5,712 nucleotides of DNA. Origin: Clostridiales bacterium. Lineage in GTDB: Bacteria; Bacillota; Clostridia; Lachnospirales; WQUN01. The DNA is taken from positions 1 through 5,712 of the forward strand of contig JAITPB010000143.1 of assembly GCA_031289625.1 (NCBI GenBank), written 5' to 3'. Shown here piece by piece: positions 1 to 3,962 of the stretch (the first letter of the stretch is position 1; each line of letters begins with the position of its first letter). Made by a program: the position numbers and the translations under genes. Under the pieces are notes generated by a model, which did no database searches, was not told the DNA's origin, and saw only the letters and a list, made by a program, of their open reading frames with translations.

Positions 1-1
1 G

Positions 2-1123
2 CTCTTTAAAGGCACGGAAAACCGAACGGCAAAAGAGATCGCGGACGATATAGACGAAGTGGGCGGGCAAATCAACGCCTACACAACCAAAGAGTTCACC
101 TGCTATTACACCCGAACGCTGGACACACACTTTGATGTGGCTCTGGACGTATTGGCGGATATGTTTTTCCGCTCCAAATTCGACGACCTGGACATCAAAA
201 AAGAACGGAATGTCATTCTGGAAGAAATCAATATGTATGAAGACACGCCGGAAGATCTGGTGCACGACCTGCTGCAATACACGGTCTGGCGGGATGATCC
301 CCTCGGTTATTCGATATTAGGCACGCGCGAATCCATTGCGCGGTTTGATCACGCCTACTTTCGGAATTATTTTCGGGAAAACTATTATCCGGACAAAACC
401 GTTCTCACTGTGGTGGGGCATTTTGACCCGGACGCCATCATCCGCAAGATAGAGCAGTATTTTAATGGATATCTCAACCCGGAGGAGGCGCCAGCGCCGT
501 GCTGCCGGGTTGACGCTTTATACCACCCCTGCGTCGTCACGAAAAATAAGGAAATTGAACAGGTGCATTTATGCGTCGGCTTTCCCAGCATCGCGCTGGG
601 CGACCAGCGCTCCTATGATTTGACTACGATGAACACGATTTTCGGCGGAGGCATGAGTTCGCGCCTCTTCCAAACCATCCGCGAAGAACACGGCCTGGCT
701 TATTCAGTCTATTCCTATCCCGTCGGGTTTACGGATACAGGCATTTTTACCATTTACGCCGGCTTGAACCCCACACAGGCGGAAGACGTGCTGATCTTGA
801 TCTTTAATGAAATCCGCCAATTTTTCACGGATAAAATCACAGAAGCTCAATTGCGGAAAACCAAAGAGCAGATGAAAAGCAATTTTTTGCTGGGCATGGA
901 ATCCACAAACAGCCGCATGAGCGGGCTGGGACGCTCTCAAGTGTTGCTGGGGCGGACATTTACAGCCCGCCAAATCATTGAAAAGATCGACGCAGTCACG
1001 CTGGACAGCCTCTACACGCTGGCGGCGCATGTTTTGCAAACGGAGCAAGCGTCGCTGTCCGCGGTGGGAAACATCGGAGAAATGGATTTCGAGGAGATTA
1101 TGAAACGTGTGCGGGTTTCATGA
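2..1123 (+). CDS. M16 family zinc metallopeptidase, C-terminal part (5' end outside window)
   Basis: Peptidase of the M16B (processing-peptidase-like, B. subtilis YmxG/MlpA type) family, a probable cytoplasmic oligopeptide or protein-processing enzyme. The frame is open from base 2 and opens with LFKGT, the residues that normally follow the HxxEH zinc motif, so about 50 N-terminal residues including that motif lie upstream. The 373 residues visible (numbered from L at base 2) contain ERNVILEEINMYEDTP, in which the second Glu of EE (bases 224-226, residue 75) fits the third zinc ligand. The C-terminal half carries the M16 signature GGGMSSRLFQTIRE followed by GLAYSVYS (about residues 215-238), whose Arg and Tyr bind the substrate in this family. 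Visible length fits a normal protein of about 420 residues and no disruption is seen. It overlaps the next gene. The substrate cannot be read from sequence. Confidence 0.95.
   Translation, partial: LFKGTENRTAKEIADDIDEVGGQINAYTTKEFTCYYTRTLDTHFDVALDVLADMFFRSKFDDLDIKKERNVILEEINMYEDTPEDLVHDLLQYTVWRDDPLGYSILGTRESIARFDHAYFRNYFRENYYPDKTVLTVVGHFDPDAIIRKIEQYFNGYLNPEEAPAPCCRVDALYHPCVVTKNKEIEQVHLCVGFPSIALGDQRSYDLTTMNTIFGGGMSSRLFQTIREEHGLAYSVYSYPVGFTDTGIFTIYAGLNPTQAEDVLILIFNEIRQFFTDKITEAQLRKTKEQMKSNFLLGMESTNSRMSGLGRSQVLLGRTFTARQIIEKIDAVTLDSLYTLAAHVLQTEQASLSAVGNIGEMDFEEIMKRVRVS
1091..1096 (+). promoter_or_regulatory. Ribosome binding site deciding the GTG start at 1107
   Basis: GAGGAG lies inside the last codons of the M16 gene and ends 10 bases before the GTG at 1107. 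It is the only good Shine-Dalgarno sequence near the start of this frame. The next in-frame ATG (1209) has none. Confidence 0.65.
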
Positions 1124-1679
1124 GCAATGCAAAAATCAAATCCTGCAGGCATGTGAACAGGCCAGGCGCAAAAACGTCCTGCGCGATATCGAAAGCTACA
1201 ATGATGAAATGACTGTTTCGCAGGCGGCGCGCTTTTTTGAGCGGCAGGGTGTGGCGCTCACCAAAACGATGATTCAAAATTATATCCGCGTTGGCGTCCT
1301 GCCTCCGCCTAAGGATAAACGCCGCTACACGCAAGATCATCTGGCGCCCCTGGCCATAATAGAGGATCTGAAAGGCCAGTATTCGCTGGAGGAAATCAAA
1401 GCGGCTTTCGCGTTGATTTTTCATGGCGAGTCTGTAAACGCCAAAAAAATATACGCCGGCTATATGACTTTGTGTGAAACCGCTCTGGAAGAATTTATCC
1501 GCGAGCTGCCCGGCCTGCTGGAAAAAGCGCGCGGCGTGACCGGCGATTTGGAGTTGCGGGAAGAAGAACAGGAACGGTTTTTTTACGGTGTGACCATCCT
1601 GACGCTGATGGCGCAAAGCGCGGCTTTAAAACAGATAACGCGGCGTTTGATGGAAACGATGGATGATTCACGGTTATAG
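1107..1679 (+). CDS. DUF1836 family protein, putative MerR-like DNA-binding protein
   Basis: A 190-residue protein matching DUF1836, a Bacillota family of unproven function with a MerR-like winged-helix fold. Residues about 35-105 hold the domain: MTVSQAARFFERQGVALTKT (35-54), then MIQNYIRVGVLPPP (55-68) and KRRYTQDHLAPLAIIEDLKG (71-90), which resemble the helix-turn-helix and wing of MerR proteins (a short YI..GVLPPP turn, then a RRYT strand, then the helix where MerR proteins have their dimer-proximal segment). The C-terminal half (105-190) is helical and charged, with no membrane segment or metal motif seen. The start chosen is GTG, supported by GAGGAG ten bases upstream. The gene overlaps the M16 gene by 17 bases in a different frame, so coupled translation from one mRNA is likely. 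Target DNA and role are unknown; an autoregulator or a regulator of its operon is only a guess. Confidence 0.87.
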   Translation: MCGFHEQCKNQILQACEQARRKNVLRDIESYNDEMTVSQAARFFERQGVALTKTMIQNYIRVGVLPPPKDKRRYTQDHLAPLAIIEDLKGQYSLEEIKAAFALIFHGESVNAKKIYAGYMTLCETALEEFIRELPGLLEKARGVTGDLELREEEQERFFYGVTILTLMAQSAALKQITRRLMETMDDSRL

Positions 1680-1692
1680 GGGAATATGAAAA

Positions 1693-1725
1693 CCCTCCCG
1701 CATAAATTTATGCAGGAGGGATTTT
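1693..1725 (+). terminator. Hairpin terminator after the M16-DUF1836 operon
   Basis: A 28-base near-perfect palindrome (1693-1720) begins CCCTCC and ends GGAGGG; the arms are 14 bases each with a single C/A mismatch. It is followed by ATTTT and preceded by GAAAA, so it can work in both directions. The U tract is short (four bases), so efficiency is uncertain. It begins 13 bases after the stop codon. Confidence 0.72.
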
Positions 1726-1781
1726 GAGTTTCTGGCGATGAACGTAAATTCCGCTAGAGTACGGATCATCCGCCCTGCCCC

Positions 1782-1810
1782 AAAAATTCTAAAAAAAATT
1801 TTGCAAAAAG
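1782..1810 (+). promoter_or_regulatory. A/T-rich UP-element-like stretch
   Basis: Just upstream of the hsp20 -35 box lies a run of A tracts and T tracts, including AAAAAAAATTTTGCAAAAAG (1791-1810). Position (roughly -40 to -66 from the predicted start) and composition fit an UP element bound by the RNA polymerase alpha subunit. This is inferred from base composition only. Confidence 0.45.
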
Positions 1811-1812
1811 GA

Positions 1813-1841
1813 TTGACAGAACGCTCGCGGCGTGGTATAAA
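1813..1841 (+). promoter_or_regulatory. Sigma-A promoter of hsp20
   Basis: TTGACA (1813-1818, perfect -35) and TATAAA (1836-1841, five of six for -10) are separated by exactly 17 bases. The predicted start is near 1848, so the CIRCE operator begins about five bases into the transcript, the usual arrangement for HrcA repression. Confidence 0.9.
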
Positions 1842-1852
1842 TAAATCAGTTG

Positions 1853-1879
1853 TTAGCACTCTTTAAAGACGAGTGCTAA
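1853..1879 (+). promoter_or_regulatory. CIRCE operator (HrcA binding site)
   Basis: TTAGCACTC (1853-1861), a 9-base spacer, then GAGTGCTAA (1871-1879): an exact match to the CIRCE consensus, extended by one more G/C pair at 1852 and 1880. HrcA, kept active by GroEL, binds such sites and represses transcription until heat or misfolded protein draws GroEL away. Placement just downstream of the promoter is standard. hrcA itself is not in the window. Confidence 0.97.
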
Positions 1880-1895
1880 CAAAAATTTATCCAAC

Positions 1896-1900
1896 AGGAG
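1896..1900 (+). promoter_or_regulatory. Ribosome binding site deciding the hsp20 start at 1910
   Basis: AGGAG ends directly against an ATG at 1901, which leaves no spacing for that codon. The in-frame ATG at 1910 is 9 bases away, the normal distance, so it is taken as the start. Confidence 0.8.
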
Positions 1901-1909
1901 ATGTGTGAT

Positions 1910-2344
1910 ATGCCAGGATTAGTTCTATTCAACAGACGCGGCAGAGACTTTATGAGCAGTGGCTTCGATGATTTTTACAATCTGCTGGACAATTTTTTCA
2001 TCCCCCAGAGCCTTGACCAGGGCACATTTAAACTGGATGTTCAGGACACGGAGACAGAGTATATCATTGAAGCCGATCTGCCCGGCATTCAAAAAGATGA
2101 GATCAGCCTGGACTTGAACGACGGACATTTGACCATTGCCGTGAAGCGCGAGGAGAACGTGGAGAACAACCAGAAGAATTACCTGCACCATGAACGCCGC
2201 GTTAGTTCCATGAGCCGCGCGATTTATTTGGCGGACGCCAATCCGGAAGACATCAAGGCCAAATTGAACAACGGTTTGCTAACCATCTCTGTGCAAAAAC
2301 AGAGCAAGCAGATCGCCTCCACCAAAATTGATATTCAATCATAA
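1910..2344 (+). CDS. Hsp20/alpha-crystallin small heat-shock protein
   Basis: ATP-independent cytoplasmic holdase chaperone of 144 residues, a normal length for bacterial Hsp20. The short N-terminal arm (1-37) is rich in Phe (FDDFYNLLDNFF). The alpha-crystallin domain spans about 38-131: it has ADLPGIQKDEISLDL (55-69), the strand pair around YLHHERRVSSMSRAIYL (91-107), and AKLNNGLLTISV (117-128), the family's A-x-x-x-n-G-v-L motif with Leu in place of Val. The C-terminal tail carries IDI (140-142), the I-x-I motif that docks in a neighbouring subunit and builds the oligomer. The ATG at 1901 would add three residues but sits too close to the ribosome binding site. The gene has its own promoter, CIRCE operator and terminator, so it is a single-gene heat-shock unit under HrcA. 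Homologues are called hsp18 or ibpA-like; no symbol is forced here. Confidence 0.96.
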   Translation: MPGLVLFNRRGRDFMSSGFDDFYNLLDNFFIPQSLDQGTFKLDVQDTETEYIIEADLPGIQKDEISLDLNDGHLTIAVKREENVENNQKNYLHHERRVSSMSRAIYLADANPEDIKAKLNNGLLTISVQKQSKQIASTKIDIQS

Positions 2345-2360
2345 ATTTTCGGCGAAACAC

Positions 2361-2390
2361 AAAAATCCCCAAGCGCTTGGGGATTTTTTA
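2361..2390 (+). terminator. Bidirectional terminator between hsp20 and the converging gene
   Basis: A perfect 28-base palindrome (2361-2388), centred on AAGCGCTT, with stem core ATCCCCAAGC and its complement. It has a T run on the + side (2384-2389) and an A run on the left (2361-2365) that becomes a T run on the - strand. It therefore fits as an intrinsic terminator for hsp20 (+) and for the gene ending at 2414 (-). Confidence 0.93.
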
Positions 2391-2413
2391 CGCTTTGTCA
2401 ACACGTTTATAAG

Positions 2414-3472
2414 TCAGATTTGTAATTCGATATTTCCGGAGGAAATACTCACGCTGGCTTTCAAAATAGTCTGGAAAAAATCCAGCGGTACAAAAGTGAT
2501 GCCGTCTTTCAAAACGGGCGCTGTCCCAAGCGGCTTTGGCGCCATACGGTTCATGGCATAGGCATCTTTGTCCAGCGAAAAGAAAGCGCTCTGTCCAACC
2601 TGGATGGTCTGGGTATCTGGAAACCATTCGACCGTAAGCCCCATCGCCTCGGCGGCAGCCCGCACCGGCAGCATGATAACGCCCACTTCGTTGAGGTAAG
2701 GTTTCGGCGCTTCGATTGTTTTTCCATTGGCGACAATGTTCATGCCCTGCGCGTCTTGCGCGAGCATTTTTTGATCCTCTTCCGTCAGGGTGTAAAGGGG
2801 CGGGAGAGCCGTGATGGATTCACTCCCCAAGCTGGCTTTTTCTTCGTCTGTCAGCGTGTAAATCGGCGTCGCGGGTTTTTCAAACAGCGCTATTATTTTA
2901 TCCGGCGTCGTAACGCCCGGAAGGCTGAGCGTGGCGATGCCGTACAAAACCGCCAGCCTTCGGCCGGTCAGTTCCCCGTCAAATTTTGCCCCGTCCGCCA
3001 AAAAGATTTGTGTATCGGGGGAAATATTGAGTTTAAGAGCGCCGTCTTCACTGATTAAATCTGTATTGAAAATATCAACCTTGACGCTTTTGTCTTCTGG
3101 GAGGCCAACGGCGATAACGTCCGCGTGGGGCCGCGGCGGATAAATCGTGAGCATTGATGTTTTGGCGTCGTAAAAGCCGGTCAGGCTGGCGCCTGCTTCC
3201 GCTTTAACGTCCGTGAGGCGTACAGTGCTGCCGTCCACTTGAAAAGCGACTTGCGCGCCTTCCTTGTTTTCCACGAGAATGGTTGTGGCATCCTGGCCGG
3301 GAGGCTCACTGACCTCTTTTATCGTTCCCATGAAAGAAAGATAATTCGGCGCGGGGGCGGGGAAGATACTTTGCGCGTGCATGGGCACGGCGGCGATTGC
3401 GCCAGCGATTGTTGCGGCGATTGCCATGGCGATTGCCATGGCGATTGCGGATATCGCTGATTTGCGTTTCAT
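2414..3472 (-). CDS. Secreted protein with C-terminal copper amine oxidase N-terminal-like (stalk) domain
   Basis: A 352-residue exported protein. Residues 1-33 form a signal peptide: MKRK, a hydrophobic core of five tetrapeptides (9-28), then VPMHA with likely cleavage before Q34. Residues about 47-197 seem to hold two related beta-rich modules (GTIKEV to about 120, then a second copy), a layout often seen with this domain; they match nothing I can name. YTLTDEEKASL (205-215) and YTLTEEDQKML (227-237) form a short repeat 22 residues apart. Residues about 244-352 match the Cu_amine_oxidN1 (stalk) domain: VIMLPVRAAAEAMGLTVEW (265-283), PDTQTIQVG, then GITFVPLDFFQTIL. Despite the name, no catalytic copper amine oxidase domain is present, so oxidase activity is not expected; in Clostridia such domains occur in cell-surface or spore-associated proteins. 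An AAGGAG site lies 9 bases before the ATG. It converges on hsp20 and diverges from the BACON protein gene. Confidence 0.86.
   Translation of the reverse strand: MKRKSAISAIAMAIAMAIAATIAGAIAAVPMHAQSIFPAPAPNYLSFMGTIKEVSEPPGQDATTILVENKEGAQVAFQVDGSTVRLTDVKAEAGASLTGFYDAKTSMLTIYPPRPHADVIAVGLPEDKSVKVDIFNTDLISEDGALKLNISPDTQIFLADGAKFDGELTGRRLAVLYGIATLSLPGVTTPDKIIALFEKPATPIYTLTDEEKASLGSESITALPPLYTLTEEDQKMLAQDAQGMNIVANGKTIEAPKPYLNEVGVIMLPVRAAAEAMGLTVEWFPDTQTIQVGQSAFFSLDKDAYAMNRMAPKPLGTAPVLKDGITFVPLDFFQTILKASVSISSGNIELQI
3393..3452 (-). repeat. Five 12-bp tandem repeats encoding the signal-peptide core
   Basis: On the + strand, GCGATTG recurs every 12 bases at 3393, 3405, 3417, 3429 and 3441. Units 3 and 4 are identical (GCGATTGCCATG); the others differ only in the last five bases. 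Read on the - strand they encode AIAM, AIAM, AIAA, TIAG and AIAA, which together are the whole hydrophobic core (residues 9-28) of the exported protein. Gain or loss of a unit would keep the frame and change core length by four residues. Confidence 0.9.
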
Positions 3473-3481
3473 AACGTTTCA

Positions 3482-3487
3482 CTCCTT
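3482..3487 (-). promoter_or_regulatory. Ribosome binding site of the stalk-domain gene
   Basis: The - strand reads AAGGAG, nine bases before the ATG at 3472. This supports that start and the full repeat-built signal peptide. Confidence 0.85.
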
Positions 3488-3496
3488 AATTTTGGC

Positions 3497-3515
3497 GGGC
3501 GGCATTTTGCCGCCC
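3497..3515 (-). other. GC-rich hairpin in the leader of the stalk-domain gene
   Basis: GGGCGGC (3497-3503) and GCCGCCC (3509-3515) form a perfect 7-bp stem with a 5-base loop. It lies 9 bases upstream of the ribosome binding site in the - strand leader. There is no T tract after it on either strand, so it is not a normal intrinsic terminator. It may stabilise the 5' end of the mRNA or affect translation; the function is not shown. Confidence 0.6.
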
Positions 3516-3694
3516 CCATACTCGCGTGTATCATTTTAAGATATAAGACGTCTAAAAAAATATTTTGTTCCAAAGGCAATAAAATTATTCTTGATGTAAA
3601 TCCAAAAACCAAAATCAGATCAGTTTGACGCTCAGCCGGGACAAACGCGCGAATGTTTCACGGCCAGACATCTCCTAATCCATAGTGTAGAAAA

Positions 3695-3703
3695 ATTATA
3701 ACA
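3695..3703 (-). promoter_or_regulatory. Extended -10 promoter candidate for the stalk-domain gene
   Basis: On the - strand the sequence reads TGTTATAAT: a perfect TATAAT (3695-3700) with the TG extension. No good -35 box is found 16-18 bases upstream, which extended -10 promoters tolerate. Transcription would start near 3688, giving a leader of about 215 bases before the ATG at 3472. A closer promoter cannot be excluded. Confidence 0.5.
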
Positions 3704-3715
3704 TATTTTGCTAAT

Positions 3716-3750
3716 CCGCGCACATTTTTTTTACGAAACGCGGTTTTTTT
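3716..3750 (+). terminator. Weak terminator-like hairpin with T7 tail
   Basis: CCGCG (3716-3720) can pair with CGCGG (3739-3743), directly followed by seven T (3744-3750). The stem is short and the loop long (18 bases), so it would be a weak terminator. It would act only on + strand transcripts, and no + strand gene lies just upstream. Confidence 0.35.
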
Positions 3751-3778
3751 GTCGCCCCCTATGTCGCTCCATTTGCTC

Positions 3779-3806
3779 TTGCAAACTTTCCCAAAAATGC
3801 TATAAT
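3779..3806 (+). promoter_or_regulatory. Extended -10 promoter upstream of the BACON-domain gene
   Basis: TTGCAA (3779-3784, four of six for -35), a 16-base spacer, and a perfect TATAAT (3801-3806) preceded by TGC (3798-3800), the extended -10 pattern. The transcript would start near 3812 and run through about 150 bases of leader to the ATG at 3963. It may have belonged first to the toxin-like leader that follows it. Confidence 0.75.
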
Positions 3807-3810
3807 GCTT

Positions 3811-3894
3811 ATGGATTTGTCAAATGCTGTCTGCTGTGGCGATGTTATGGAAAGCTCGTCAACATACAAAGGAGGTGGCGCGCCTATGAGCTGA
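3811..3894 (+). pseudogene. Possible remnant of a holin-like toxin (Hol-Tox) peptide gene
   Basis: An open frame from ATG 3811 ends in VMESSSTYKGGGAPMS and a stop at 3892-3894. GGAGGTG (3871-3877) is a strong ribosome binding site 8-9 bases before the last ATG (3886), so the properly placed start makes only Met-Ser-stop. As I recall, clostridial putative holin-like toxins (roughly 30-40 residues, one membrane helix, starting MSTYE) are often preceded in frame by just this kind of ESSSTYKGGGAPMS leader. Here the body is missing: downstream frames show no hydrophobic helix, although the next frame reads AYELIKASQRT. This suggests a broken toxin gene or a reused leader. The family link rests on memory and was not searched; a chance resemblance is possible. 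Confidence 0.35.
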
Positions 3895-3951
3895 TCAAAG
3901 CCAGCCAGCGTACATAAACTTGTGCACTGTTTTCGTAAAACGCAAATGAAT

Positions 3952-3957
3952 AGGAGG
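3952..3957 (+). promoter_or_regulatory. Ribosome binding site of the BACON-domain gene
   Basis: AGGAGG ends five bases before the ATG at 3963. It fixes this start, which is followed at once by the lysine-rich beginning of a signal peptide. Confidence 0.88.
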
Positions 3958-3962
3958 CTTAA

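Larger units (their letters stand above)
3473..3962. other. Divergent intergenic region (490 bp) with no confident gene
   Basis: This A/T-rich stretch separates two exported-protein genes that point away from each other. It holds an extended -10 on each strand (- at 3695-3703, + at 3798-3806), a GC hairpin near 3500, a terminator-like structure at 3716-3750, and a toxin-leader-like segment at 3811-3894, each listed separately. Open frames here are short or lack a ribosome binding site. I compared it by eye with c-di-GMP, cobalamin and fluoride riboswitches and found no convincing match. Confidence 0.7.

Noticed and set aside
704..1048. 114-codon open frame on the - strand inside the M16 gene
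   Set aside because: It is antisense to the conserved M16 C-terminal domain, and I recognise no family in it.
1098..1616. 172-codon open frame on the - strand opposite the DUF1836 gene
   Set aside because: It lies fully antisense to a gene with recognised family motifs and its own ribosome binding site. Its product matches nothing I know and is a mirror of the coding bias.
1901..1909. ATG at 1901 as the hsp20 start
   Set aside because: The AGGAG site touches this ATG, leaving no spacing. The ATG at 1910 has the normal 9 bases.
2414..3472. True copper amine oxidase function for the - strand gene
   Set aside because: Only the N-terminal-like stalk domain is present. The large catalytic domain with its topaquinone Tyr and copper-binding His residues is absent from a 352-residue protein.
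3877..3884. GGCGCGCC palindrome as a protein-binding site
   Set aside because: It is explained as codons for the GGGAP tail next to the ribosome binding site, and a single 8-base palindrome is weak evidence.
3708..3917. 69-codon + strand frame rich in Cys and Arg in the intergenic region
   Set aside because: It has no ribosome binding site and spans the terminator-like hairpin and the extended -10 promoter. Its composition looks random. Only its last residues (AYELIKASQRT) are discussed, as a possible toxin remnant.
3811..3962. Riboswitch in the leader of the BACON gene (fluoride, c-di-GMP-I and cobalamin considered)
   Set aside because: Short resemblances (GGCGATG, CGCAAA, GCACTGT) occur, but the conserved cores and paired stems of these classes are missing.
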